A DNA stretch of 64,000 nucleotides from CAJXSD01 sp964633145 (GTDB taxonomy: Bacteria > Pseudomonadota > Alphaproteobacteria > Rhodobacterales > Rhodobacteraceae): contig CAZWFE010000008.1 in the NCBI GenBank assembly GCA_964633145.1, forward strand, positions 7,034-71,033. Reading direction: 5' to 3'. The notes below the pieces were generated by a model. The model was not told the origin of the DNA and ran no database searches. It saw only the letters and a list, made by a program, of their open reading frames with translations. This document shows, piece by piece, positions 43,700 through 52,561 of this stretch (the stretch's first letter is position 1; each line of letters begins with the position of its first letter). A program made the translations under genes and the position numbers.

Positions 43700-43999
43700 T
43701 CATCCGCGCCGCTTGCGCATGCCGCCTGTGGTTTTCGACAAAAACGCAGGCGGACGCTTGGCGACCCATGCCGCGAACTTGGCCAACCTAGGATGGGCGC
43801 GCAATGCATCAATGGTGGCGTAATCACGGGCCAATTCGGCCTCGGTCAGGGTGGCGTGAATTTCTTTGTGACAGATATGGTGCAACAACACCGTTGGCCC
43901 ACCCTTGCCGCCCTTTAGCTTGGGGATCAGGTGGTGCAGGCTTTGCGGCACGTCGGCGGGAATGGGCCGCGTGCATAGGGGGCAGATCGGATCGCTCAT
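43700..43999 (-). CDS. Small HNH endonuclease-like protein
   Basis: 99 residues. Two zinc-type Cys (CPLCTRP) near the N-terminus, the HH pair in SLHHLIPKLKGGKGG, and HHICHKEIHATL complete an HNH core. A basic tail (RKRRG) follows. It could be a nuclease or an inactive binding protein. It sits alone between the enoyl-CoA hydratase gene and the flavoprotein gene, with no mobile-element partner. Confidence 0.85.
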   Translation of the reverse strand: MSDPICPLCTRPIPADVPQSLHHLIPKLKGGKGGPTVLLHHICHKEIHATLTEAELARDYATIDALRAHPRLAKFAAWVAKRPPAFLSKTTGGMRKRRG

Positions 44000-44090
44000 T
44001 CCCTAAATCTGGTCGGATTTCACAAAAAATCAAGCAGTGGCCATCGCACCCGATATCGCATAGATTGCTCCAAAGACACGGGGAAACGAC

Positions 44091-45272
44091 ATGGCAAAAA
44101 CAGCACTGGTGATTGGCGGCGGCCCCGCGGGTTTAATGGCGGCCCAAGAATTGCTGGCCCATGGCCTGTCTGTCCAACTGACCGATGCCATGCCGACACT
44201 GGGGCGCAAATTTCTGATGGCGGGGAAATCGGGACTGAACCTGACCAAGGATGAAACACCCCCACTGTGCCTGAGCCACTATGACACCGATCGCCTGTCG
44301 CCGATGATCCACGACTTTGGCCCGCGCGATGTGATGGATTGGGCCAACGCACTGGGTGCGGATGTTTATACCGGATCAACCGGCCGTGTGTTCCCCAAGG
44401 TTGGCAAAGCGTCCCCGCTGCTGCGCGCATGGATTGCACAGCTGGTGTCCCAAGGTCTGGACATTCGCACGAAATGGCGATTGACCAATACTGACGGTCG
44501 GTCATTTGCATTTGAAACACCGAATGGCATGCAAACCATCACGCCCGATGTCACCATACTGGCCCTAGGCGGGGCCAGTTGGGCACGGCTGGGATCAGAC
44601 GGCACATGGCCTGCGATATTGCCAAATGTGGCCACCGAACCCTTTGTCCCATCAAACTGTGCCTTTGCCATCGACTGGTCGGACCATATGCAGAAATTTC
44701 TGGGACAGCCCATCAAATCCATTGCGATGCGCGCAGGCGCGCTGGCCAGTCGTGGCGAAATCATCCTGTCCGCCAAAGGGATTGAGGGCGGCGGCATATA
44801 CCCCCTGTCCCCCGCATTGCGACACGGGGAACGATTGATCATCGACCTGATGCCCGATTGGAAGGCCGATAAAATCACGACCGCCTTGGCACGCCCAAGG
44901 GGGAAAAACAGCCTGTCGAACCACATTCGCAAAACCCTGAAACTGGACCCTGCCAAATTGGCAATTATCCGCGAATTTTGGGGACCACTGCCCCATTCGC
45001 CCGAAATTCTGGCCCAAGTCATCAAGGGGCTGACCCTGCCCCCCCTAGCCCCGCGCCCCATGGACGAAGCGATTTCGACGGCTGGCGGCGTCACATGGGA
45101 TGCGCTAGATGATGGGCTGATGATCCGCGCCCTGCCCGGCGTTTTTGCGGCCGGTGAAATGATTGACTGGGATGCGCCAACGGGCGGCTATTTACTGACG
45201 GCCTGCTTTGCCACGGGGAAATGGGCGGGGGCCCATGCGGCACGTTATGCCATCACGGGCGGGTCGCAATAA
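44091..45272 (+). CDS. HI0933-family flavoprotein (TIGR03862-like)
   Basis: 393 residues. The FAD motif ALVIGGGPAGLMAAQELLAH at the N-terminus, GRKFLMAGKSGLNLTKDE, ALGGASWARLGSDGTW, and C-terminal AGEMIDWDAPTGGYLLTACF are the family hallmarks. Predicted cytoplasmic oxidoreductase of unknown substrate. Its 3' end overlaps the converging GST gene by 20 bases. Confidence 0.92.
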   Translation: MAKTALVIGGGPAGLMAAQELLAHGLSVQLTDAMPTLGRKFLMAGKSGLNLTKDETPPLCLSHYDTDRLSPMIHDFGPRDVMDWANALGADVYTGSTGRVFPKVGKASPLLRAWIAQLVSQGLDIRTKWRLTNTDGRSFAFETPNGMQTITPDVTILALGGASWARLGSDGTWPAILPNVATEPFVPSNCAFAIDWSDHMQKFLGQPIKSIAMRAGALASRGEIILSAKGIEGGGIYPLSPALRHGERLIIDLMPDWKADKITTALARPRGKNSLSNHIRKTLKLDPAKLAIIREFWGPLPHSPEILAQVIKGLTLPPLAPRPMDEAISTAGGVTWDALDDGLMIRALPGVFAAGEMIDWDAPTGGYLLTACFATGKWAGAHAARYAITGGSQ

Positions 45273-45840
45273 CGCTGTCGCGTGTGGATTGCGCCCCGAC
45301 CCATGCCATGACATCGGGGGACAATTTGCCCAAACGGTCCGCTGGCATCAACCCGCGATGCTGGGCCATTTCAATCGCAACGGCTAGGGTCACACCCGCG
45401 AAATTCCATGCCTGACAGACCAAGGCATTCGCATCCAGCCACCGCAATGCCTGTTCTGCGCGGTGGCATTCGTATTCAATTACGTTGGCATCGCGCAGGC
45501 GGACATCACGTTTCAATTCGCGCGCCCAGACGGCCAATCCATCCAGCAGCCCCATCACCACATGGCGATAGGTTTGCTGCAACGGCGTTTCACGGCCCAA
45601 CCATCCCCCGCCATAGGTGTCCTCGAAATAGCCCACAATATCGCGCGTATCAGCAATCAACCGCCCCCGCACCACCAAGGCCGGCACACGCGCCACAGGC
45701 GAAATTTCAAAAAAATCACTGTCCACGACGCGCTTGGTTGCAATAACTTCGTCTAGGTCATCAATCGCCCCACAATCGCGCGCAATAATCCGTGTGATCC
45801 GTGCATAGGGTGATGTGGGGCTGATATACAGCGTGATCAT
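45253..45840 (-). CDS. Glutathione S-transferase family protein
   Basis: 195 residues. The N-terminal thioredoxin-like domain starts MITLYISPTSPYARITRIIA, with a Ser in place of the usual catalytic position (SPTSPYAR) and VARVPALVV for the cis-Pro. The helical C-terminal domain follows. ATG 45838-45840 overlaps the stop of the upstream GST gene (ATGA). Substrate unknown. Confidence 0.88.
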   Translation of the reverse strand: MITLYISPTSPYARITRIIARDCGAIDDLDEVIATKRVVDSDFFEISPVARVPALVVRGRLIADTRDIVGYFEDTYGGGWLGRETPLQQTYRHVVMGLLDGLAVWARELKRDVRLRDANVIEYECHRAEQALRWLDANALVCQAWNFAGVTLAVAIEMAQHRGLMPADRLGKLSPDVMAWVGAQSTRDSVIATRP

Positions 45841-46421
45841 TGCCCCATTGCACGCACAAAACCTGCGCGGGATCGGATGGATTTCGAATATTCCTTGAAC
45901 GCTGCGTTTTCCATGGGAAATTTCGCCGAAATCGCCCAGCCCCCACAATGCACCAACAACAGATCAGCAATGGTCAGGGTATCACCCATCAAAAACGGCC
46001 CGCTGATTTGATCTGTGATGCGATCCAGATTGCGGGCAAATTCCCATTTCAAGCTGTCTTTGACATCAGGCACGCGTTTGTCAGCAGGCAACACAAAGGA
46101 ATGGCGCGCCGCCGTCCACAACAGGGCATCAATTTCATCATTGATCTGATGCAAAAACGCATCTTGGCGGGCGCGTTCAAGGGTGCCGGCCGCATATGTC
46201 AGCCCACCGTGTTTATCCGCCAGATAGGTCATGATCGCACAGCTGTCGGTAATGACGGTGCCATCCACATTCAATGCGGGCACTTTGCCGCTGGGATTAT
46301 GGGATTTTGCCAAATCTGACCCCGCAGCGGCATCAATCAGGTCATAGGGTTGGCCCAATTCCTCTAACGTCCAAATGACGCGAAAGGCACGGGTGTTGCG
46401 GGCACCGATAACAGTATACAT
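45837..46421 (-). CDS. Glutathione S-transferase family protein
   Basis: 194 residues. N-terminal domain MYTVIGARNTRAFRVIWTLE with the cis-Pro region GKVPALNVDGTVITDS, then the C-terminal helical domain. Tandem with, and coupled to, the next GST gene, and only distantly similar to it by eye, so it is a paired set but not a recent duplication. Confidence 0.9.
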   Translation of the reverse strand: MYTVIGARNTRAFRVIWTLEELGQPYDLIDAAAGSDLAKSHNPSGKVPALNVDGTVITDSCAIMTYLADKHGGLTYAAGTLERARQDAFLHQINDEIDALLWTAARHSFVLPADKRVPDVKDSLKWEFARNLDRITDQISGPFLMGDTLTIADLLLVHCGGWAISAKFPMENAAFKEYSKSIRSRAGFVRAMGQ

Positions 46422-46519
46422 GTGGTTTTCCTTTGTTGTTTTGCCAAAGCTAGCACAACGAAAAATTTTATCTATCCCTGCATAGCAGAATCGTCACAAT
46501 CTATGCTAGTCATTGTGGT

Positions 46520-48376
46520 ATGAGTTCAGCAATACCCAACATAGGCGAAAATCGCCCCCAAATTCGTCAACTGGATGACGCCGCAATCAACCGCATTGCC
46601 GCGGGCGAGGTGGTCGAACGCCCTGCATCCGCCGTCAAGGAATTGGTCGAAAACGCCATAGACGCTGGTGCGCGACGCATTTCGGTGGATATCGCCGATG
46701 GGGGCAAAACATTGATCCGTGTCACAGACGATGGCTGCGGCATGACGGGGGATGATTTGCCATTGGCCCTGTCGCGCCATGCCACATCGAAAATTGACGG
46801 AACGGATTTGCTGAATATTCACAGTTTTGGATTTCGCGGCGAAGCCTTGCCATCCTTGGGGGCGGTGGGGCGATTGACGATCACATCGCGCGCGCAGGGA
46901 CACGATGGCGTACAAATTTCCGTATCTGGCAGCGCAGAGACACCTGTAAAACCCGCCGCGTTAAACCGTGGCACAGTGGTGGAATTGCGCGATCTGTTTT
47001 ATGCCACGCCTGCGCGGTTGAAATTCATGCGCACTGATCGGGCCGAATTGGGTGCAGTGGTCGATATCATCAAACGTCTGGCCATGGCCGAACCTGCAAT
47101 TGGGTTCAGCCTGCGCGATGTATCCGATGGCAAAGACCGCATTTTATTTCGCGTCGATCCTGAAAGCGGTGATCTGTTTGATGCGCTGCATGGGCGTTTG
47201 CGTCAGGTATTGGGCGCAGAATTTGCCGAAAACGCCCTGCCCATTGACGCCACCCGCGATGGCGTGCGTCTGACGGGCTATGCGGCGCTGCCTACCTATT
47301 CACGCGGGGCGGCGGTGATGCAGTTTTTCTTTGTCAACGGGCGGCCCGTGCGCGATAAATTGCTGTTGGGGGCGCTGCGCGGGGCCTATGCCGATTTTTT
47401 ATCGCGCGACAGGCATCCGGCGGTGGCATTGTTCATTGATTGCGACCCACATTTGGTCGACGTCAACGTCCACCCCGCCAAATCCGAGGTCCGGTTCCAA
47501 GACGCAGGATCCGTGCGCGGTTTGGTCGTGTCATCCCTGCGCCACGCTTTGGCCAATGCAGGGCACCGATCATCCACCACCGTGGCAGGGGCAACCTTGG
47601 GCGCGATGCAGCCCGAAAAACCGCATCAGCCCATATACCAAATGGACCGCCCATCCCAATCCGCACGCAGCGCCAGCTATACATACCAAGCGCCCAGCGC
47701 CGAGGCTGCGTCAACTGCATCCTTCGGCTTTGCCGAAACGCCAGCGGTGTCGGCGCGCGTGGAGCAGGTGATTGAAACGCAAACGCCGGACCCCAGCCAC
47801 CCCTTGGGTGCGGCGCGCGCGCAGGTGCATGAAAACTATATCATTGCGCAAACCGAAACGGGGATCGTGATCGTCGATCAACATGCCGCGCACGAACGGT
47901 TGGTTTACGAAAAACTGAAATCGCAAATGCGCGAAAATGGGGTGGCGGCGCAGGCGCTGCTGATCCCTGAAATCATCGAATTATCATCGCACAAGGCGGC
48001 GTTGATTTTGGGGCTGGCCGATGAATTGGCCGCATTGGGATTGGGCATCGAACCCTTTGGCGGGTCGGCCATTGCTGTGCGCGAAACCCCTGCGATTTTG
48101 GGCAGCGTCAATGCCACGGCCCTGATCCGCGATGTGTTGGACGAATTGGCCGATTGGGGCGACAGCCAGCTGGTCCAATCCAAGATCGAGGCGATCCTAT
48201 CGCGCGTGGCCTGTCACGGATCCATCCGATCGGGTCGCCAAATGCGGGCCGAGGAAATGAATGCCCTGCTGCGCGACATGGAACGCACGCCCCATTCGGG
48301 CCAATGCAACCACGGCCGCCCCACCTATGTTGAATTAAAACTATCCGATATCGAAAGGTTATTTGGACGCACATGA
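46520..48376 (+). CDS. mutL: DNA mismatch repair protein MutL
   Basis: 618 residues. GHKL ATPase: ELVENAIDAGARRI, VTDDGCGMTGDD, SFGFRGEALPSLGAVG; transducer segment; Pro/Ser-rich linker (about 370-430); C-terminal dimer domain with DQHAAHERLVYEKL and CHGSIRSGRQM, and no clear DQHAx2Ex4E endonuclease set beyond DQHAAHERLVYE, which may confer endonuclease activity. It is coupled to rmuC (4-base overlap). Confidence 0.96.
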   Translation: MSSAIPNIGENRPQIRQLDDAAINRIAAGEVVERPASAVKELVENAIDAGARRISVDIADGGKTLIRVTDDGCGMTGDDLPLALSRHATSKIDGTDLLNIHSFGFRGEALPSLGAVGRLTITSRAQGHDGVQISVSGSAETPVKPAALNRGTVVELRDLFYATPARLKFMRTDRAELGAVVDIIKRLAMAEPAIGFSLRDVSDGKDRILFRVDPESGDLFDALHGRLRQVLGAEFAENALPIDATRDGVRLTGYAALPTYSRGAAVMQFFFVNGRPVRDKLLLGALRGAYADFLSRDRHPAVALFIDCDPHLVDVNVHPAKSEVRFQDAGSVRGLVVSSLRHALANAGHRSSTTVAGATLGAMQPEKPHQPIYQMDRPSQSARSASYTYQAPSAEAASTASFGFAETPAVSARVEQVIETQTPDPSHPLGAARAQVHENYIIAQTETGIVIVDQHAAHERLVYEKLKSQMRENGVAAQALLIPEIIELSSHKAALILGLADELAALGLGIEPFGGSAIAVRETPAILGSVNATALIRDVLDELADWGDSQLVQSKIEAILSRVACHGSIRSGRQMRAEEMNALLRDMERTPHSGQCNHGRPTYVELKLSDIERLFGRT

Positions 48377-49515
48377 CACAGATTGATCTGAATAATCCGA
48401 TGGTTTTGGGGGCCTTGGGGCTGGCCGCACTGGTGGCAATATTGCTGCTGATCACGGTCCGGGCCGCATTGAAATCGGCGCGATTGGCGGAACCGCTGGC
48501 CTATCAACTGAATGCTTTGGGCCAGCGCGTCCAATCATTGGGTGAGGGCCAAGAACGTTTATCCGGTGGCCTGACCCATGTGTCAGACGCCCAAGCCAAG
48601 GCACAGGCGCATATGTTGCAGCTGATGGAACATCGTCTGGCCCAAGTGCAAAACAATATGACCGAAAACCTGCAAGGATCGGCGCGGCGCACCGCCCAAT
48701 CACTGGGCGAATTGCAACAACGCCTGACCGCGATTGACAAGGCACAGGATAACATCACCAAATTGTCCGGTGATGTTTTGTCATTGCAGGACATTTTATC
48801 CAACAAACAAACGCGCGGGGCCTTTGGTGAAATTCAGTTAAATGATATCGTCACCAAGGCATTGCCATCCGACAGCTATACATTGCAGGCCACGCTGTCG
48901 AATGGACGTCGTGCGGACTGTTTGATCCATTTGCCAAATCCCCCGGGCCCCATCGTCGTGGACAGTAAATTCCCGTTAGAAGCATACGAAGCCCTGCGCC
49001 GTGCGAAAACCGATTGGGACCTGAACGAGGCGGCCAAATTCCTGCGCGCAACCGTGCGAAAACATATCAAAGACATCAGTGACAAATACATCATCGAAGG
49101 TGAAACCGCCGACGGCGCGTTGCTGTTTTTACCGTCCGAGGCTGTCTATGCAGAGCTGCATGCGAATTTCCCCGAAATTGTGCGCGAAGGGTTTGCTGCG
49201 CGTGTTTGGATCGTATCGCCCACCACATGTATGGCCACCCTAAACACCATGCGCGCGATATTAAAGGATGCGCGCATGCGTGAACAAGCCGGTGCCATTC
49301 GCCGTGAACTGGGGTTGCTGTACCAAGATATTGATCGTTTGGGCACGCGCGTGGAAAATTTGGACCGTCATTTCAATCAGGCTGCGAAAGATATCAGTGA
49401 AATTAAAATCAGCTCGGACAAGGCGGGCAAACGTGCGCGGCGATTGGACAACTTTGATTTCGAAGAACTGGCACCGGATACACCAGCGCTGGTTGGCAAT
49501 GATCCCAAGGCTTAG
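48373..49515 (+). CDS. rmuC: DNA recombination protein RmuC
   Basis: 380 residues. One N-terminal membrane helix (about 13-32, LGLAALVAILLLITV), then a coiled-coil region (about 40-130) and the RmuC nuclease-like domain with RGAFGEIQLNDIVTK, VVDSKFPLEAYEALR and a FLPSEAVYAEL block. Limits inversion at short repeats. It follows mutL with a 4-base overlap. Confidence 0.94.
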   Translation: MTQIDLNNPMVLGALGLAALVAILLLITVRAALKSARLAEPLAYQLNALGQRVQSLGEGQERLSGGLTHVSDAQAKAQAHMLQLMEHRLAQVQNNMTENLQGSARRTAQSLGELQQRLTAIDKAQDNITKLSGDVLSLQDILSNKQTRGAFGEIQLNDIVTKALPSDSYTLQATLSNGRRADCLIHLPNPPGPIVVDSKFPLEAYEALRRAKTDWDLNEAAKFLRATVRKHIKDISDKYIIEGETADGALLFLPSEAVYAELHANFPEIVREGFAARVWIVSPTTCMATLNTMRAILKDARMREQAGAIRRELGLLYQDIDRLGTRVENLDRHFNQAAKDISEIKISSDKAGKRARRLDNFDFEELAPDTPALVGNDPKA

Positions 49516-49527
49516 TCAAAAAACGCT

Positions 49528-49555
49528 TTTACAGGGGCGACGCATTAGATATAGA
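49528..49555 (+). promoter_or_regulatory. Candidate mipZ promoter
   Basis: TTTACA (49528-49533) and TATAGA (49550-49555) with a 16-base spacer, a good sigma-70-like match. Transcription would start about 23 bases before the ATG at 49585. Confidence 0.6.
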
Positions 49556-49584
49556 AACGCAAGGTTTCATGGGGGAATGCGGCA

Positions 49585-50394
49585 ATGGCGCATATTATCG
49601 TAGTAGGCAATGAAAAGGGCGGTGCCGGTAAATCAACCGTCACAATGCATGTGGCCACCGCATTGGCACGCATGGGTCATCGCGTCGGCGCGATTGATCT
49701 GGATTTACGACAGCAAACCTTTGGTCGCTATCTGGTCAACCGTTTGCGTCATGCCCAAGACAGTGGTTTGGGCCTGCCAACCCCTGTATTCTATGATCTG
49801 CCAGAAATTGACAAATCTGCCGTTCCAGAAGGCGAAAACATTTTTGATCATCGCCTGTCCGCCGCCGTTGCCGCGGCCGAGGCCGAGAGTGATTTTATCA
49901 TCATCGATTGCCCCGGTTCGCACACACGCCTGAGCCAAGTGGCACATTCCTTGGCCGATACGCTGATTACCCCGTTAAATGACAGTTTCGTCGATTTTGA
50001 CCTGTTGGCCCATATCGCAAGCGATGGTGAAACGATTGAGGGACCATCGGTTTATTCCGAAATGGTCTGGCATGCCCGCCAATTGCGCGCGCAGGCTGGG
50101 TTAAAGCCGATCAATTGGGTCGTCATTCGCAACCGGTTGGGCGCGCAGCAGATGGTCAACAAGGTCAAGATGGAACGCGCCTTGGAAAAACTGTCCAAGC
50201 GCATTGGGTTCCGCGTGGGCCCAGGGTTTACAGAACGCGTGATTTTTCGCGAATTGTTTCCGCGCGGTTTGACGTTGTTGGATTTGAAAGATGTGGGCGT
50301 CAAACAGTTGAACATTTCAAACGTTGCCGCACGCCAAGAGCTGCGCGATTTGATCAAGACGCTAAATCTGCCGAACGTATCGGCAGATTTCTGA
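49585..50394 (+). CDS. mipZ: Division-plane positioning ATPase MipZ
   Basis: 269 residues, ParA-like. Deviant Walker A EKGGAGKST (about 10-18), FIIIDCPGSHT Walker B, and a C-terminal ATPase fold. Gradients of MipZ from the pole-located ParB place FtsZ at mid-cell. The ATG follows GGGGGA. Seventy bases after rmuC, with its own promoter candidate. Confidence 0.95.
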   Translation: MAHIIVVGNEKGGAGKSTVTMHVATALARMGHRVGAIDLDLRQQTFGRYLVNRLRHAQDSGLGLPTPVFYDLPEIDKSAVPEGENIFDHRLSAAVAAAEAESDFIIIDCPGSHTRLSQVAHSLADTLITPLNDSFVDFDLLAHIASDGETIEGPSVYSEMVWHARQLRAQAGLKPINWVVIRNRLGAQQMVNKVKMERALEKLSKRIGFRVGPGFTERVIFRELFPRGLTLLDLKDVGVKQLNISNVAARQELRDLIKTLNLPNVSADF

Positions 50395-50402
50395 TCGGGG
50401 GT

Positions 50403-50450
50403 GGCAGGCTGCGCCTGCCCGCCTGCGGCGCGAGTATTTTTACAAAAATG
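50403..50450. repeat. Gene-end palindrome with T-rich tail
   Basis: GGCAGGC (50403-50409) and GCCTGCC (50413-50419) make a 7-bp stem with a TGC loop. Next come GCCTGCGGCGCGAGTA, a T-run and acaaaaatgaaa. From memory this kind of arrangement (a GC palindrome followed by CGAGTATTT and an A/T-rich end) is common at gene ends in Rhodobacteraceae. It may be a terminator for mipZ and a REP-like element. Only one copy is seen here. Confidence 0.5.
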
Positions 50451-50456
50451 AAAGTG

Positions 50457-52073
50457 TTATTGCGGTGTTCTGTGCGATACCGCAGCTGGATCGGTTTTTA
50501 GGTCGATAATCGCGGGTTTGTTTGCTGCGCGGGCGCGGGCCAATGCGGCAGCGAATTGTTCGGTTTGTGTGACGGTTTCACCGTGGGCCCCATAGGCGCG
50601 CGCAAGGGCCGCGAAATCGGGATTGACCATATCGGTGCCCGAGGGGCGATTGGGATATTGGCGCGCCTGATGCATTCGAATTGTACCATAGACGCCATTA
50701 TTGGCGATGATGACGATAATGTTTGCGCCGTATTGCACGGCTGTTCCGAATTCTTGGCCATTCATCTGGAAACACCCGTCCCCCGCAAGGCAGATAACAT
50801 CGCGGTCGGGGTGCATCAATTTCGCGCTGATGGCGGCAGGCAGGCCATAGCCCATGGTACCCGATGTCGGTGCCAATTGGGTGCGGTAGGATTTATAGCG
50901 GTAGTAGCGGTGCAGCCATGCCGCGTAGTTGCCCGCCCCGTTTGTGATGATCGCGCTGTCGGGCAGGGTTTGGGTCAGATGTGATATGATCTGTTCCATT
51001 TTCACTGCCCCAGGAGTCGCGGTTGGTGTTTGCCAATGTTCATATGCGGCGCGTTCGGTTTCGGGCGTTGGTACAGACTGGCCGCGGGTCGCTGCGACCG
51101 CTTGGGTCAGGAAATCGCAGCTGTGACAGTTGATTGCCAGATCGGCATGATAGACGCGGCCCAGTTCATCGGCATTGGGATGGATATGGATCAAGCTTTG
51201 GCTGGGTTTGGGGATCTGAAACAGGCTATAACCGCCCGATGTCATTTCACCCAAGCGCGCGCCCAAGACCAGCAAGGTATCTGCCGCAGCCACACGTTCG
51301 GCCAGCGCAGGATTTGGGCCAATGCCAAGATCACCGATATAGTTGGGATGGCGATTATCCATGTAGTCCTGACACCGGAACGTCGTGGCAACAGGCCAGC
51401 CCGTTTGTTCGGCCAAACGCGCCACATCGGCGGCGGCCTGCGCAGACCAAAGTGGCCCGCCAATCAGCATCAGGGGATTTTTCGCATGGTTCATTGCGGC
51501 CACGACGTCATCAATAGCGGATTGTGAGATTTGTTGTCGGGCGGGGTTGGCACGGGGGGCATCGGCCACATCGGCAGTGGCGGATAGCATATCCTCGGGC
51601 AGGGCCAGAACAACGGGACCCGGGCGGCCCGACACGGCCACATGAAACGCGCGGCTGATATATTCGGGGATGCGATCCGTGCGATCGATTTCGGCCACCC
51701 ATTTGGCAAGGGGGCCGAACATTTGGCGATAATCGACCTCTTGGAACGCTTCGCGGTCGCGTTGATCGCTGGCAACTTGGCCCACAAACAGGATCATGGG
51801 GGTGCTATCTTGGAATGCGACATGCACACCGCCTGAGGCATTGGTGGCACCCGGCCCACGCGTGACCATGGCCACACCGGGACGGCCCGTTAGTTTGCCA
51901 TAAGCCTCGGCCATCATGGATACACCACCTTCGTTGCGGCCAACGATGGTGTCGATGCCACTGTCAAACAGCCCGTCCAATGCGGCAAGATAGCTTTCGC
52001 CAGGGACGCAGAACACGCGATCCACGCCTTGGATTTTCAGTTGATCCACCAGAATTTGTCCGCCGTGCCGCAT
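50457..52073 (-). CDS. Thiamine-pyrophosphate enzyme (acetolactate-synthase-like)
   Basis: 538 residues. The N-terminal PYR domain has the activating Glu in GRNEGGVSMMAEAYGKL and MVTRGPGATNA; the central domain and the C-terminal PP domain follow, with the metal-cofactor motif GDGCFQMNGQEFGTA and NN at its end. Belongs to the acetolactate synthase/benzoylformate decarboxylase group. The exact substrate is not readable; it has no small regulatory subunit gene beside it. Confidence 0.88.
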   Translation of the reverse strand: MRHGGQILVDQLKIQGVDRVFCVPGESYLAALDGLFDSGIDTIVGRNEGGVSMMAEAYGKLTGRPGVAMVTRGPGATNASGGVHVAFQDSTPMILFVGQVASDQRDREAFQEVDYRQMFGPLAKWVAEIDRTDRIPEYISRAFHVAVSGRPGPVVLALPEDMLSATADVADAPRANPARQQISQSAIDDVVAAMNHAKNPLMLIGGPLWSAQAAADVARLAEQTGWPVATTFRCQDYMDNRHPNYIGDLGIGPNPALAERVAAADTLLVLGARLGEMTSGGYSLFQIPKPSQSLIHIHPNADELGRVYHADLAINCHSCDFLTQAVAATRGQSVPTPETERAAYEHWQTPTATPGAVKMEQIISHLTQTLPDSAIITNGAGNYAAWLHRYYRYKSYRTQLAPTSGTMGYGLPAAISAKLMHPDRDVICLAGDGCFQMNGQEFGTAVQYGANIIVIIANNGVYGTIRMHQARQYPNRPSGTDMVNPDFAALARAYGAHGETVTQTEQFAAALARARAANKPAIIDLKTDPAAVSHRTPQ

Positions 52074-52095
52074 GGGGTATCCTTTGTAAACACGA

Positions 52096-52122
52096 AAGGC
52101 CGCATCACGATGATACGGCCTT
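52096..52122 (-). terminator. Hairpin between NDUFS4-like and TPP genes
   Basis: Read on the minus strand, AAGGCCG/CGGCCTT (52116-52122 and 52096-52102) extends inward with TATCA/TGATG to a 12-bp stem with one G-U pair and a TCG loop. A short T-rich tail follows. It would end transcription after the NDUFS4-like gene, or sit in the leader of the TPP gene. Confidence 0.7.
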
Positions 52123-52142
52123 GGGTCATTTCATAAATTGGT

Positions 52143-52454
52143 TCAGTGTGTCCAAGGGGCGCGGCGGTCTGTTGCGAAATTTTCGCCATAGCCACGGGCG
52201 CGAATGTTTGCTTTGCGCGGTTTGGGTTCAGTCACCTGATATTCAATACCGTTTTCCGTCGCATAGGCAATTGCGGCGTCTTTGGTGTCAAAGCGCAGTT
52301 TTATCTGCGTTTGCGTTTCATCTGTCGACGTCCAGCCCATCAATGGATCAATTTCACGCGAAGATCCTTGGGCAAATTCCAAAACCCATTGGCGGGTTTT
52401 TGCAGTGCCAGACGACATCGCAGTTTTTGCAGGTTTATAGATTCGTGCGCGCAT
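52143..52454 (-). CDS. ETC complex I subunit, NDUFS4-like
   Basis: 103 residues. MRARIYKPAKTAMSSGTAKT and WVLEFAQGSSREIDPLMGWT are hallmarks of the NDUFS4/18-kDa accessory subunit found in alphaproteobacteria. The start ATG 52452-52454 matches the family; an extension of 12 codons is unlikely. It is divergent from uvrB. Expected to associate with NADH dehydrogenase, whose genes are elsewhere. Confidence 0.9.
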   Translation of the reverse strand: MRARIYKPAKTAMSSGTAKTRQWVLEFAQGSSREIDPLMGWTSTDETQTQIKLRFDTKDAAIAYATENGIEYQVTEPKPRKANIRARGYGENFATDRRAPWTH

Positions 52455-52561
52455 TTCAAACTCCTGTATCTTGGGGCATTTATGCGACATTTTTTCATAC
52501 GGGACAAGTCGTTTGATATTCCCCTAAAAACACTTAGGTTATGCTGATAAAGGAGCTTTCA

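Noticed and set aside
43700..43999. HNH protein as part of a homing or mobile element
   Set aside because: No intron, terminase or repeat flanks it; it sits between metabolic genes.
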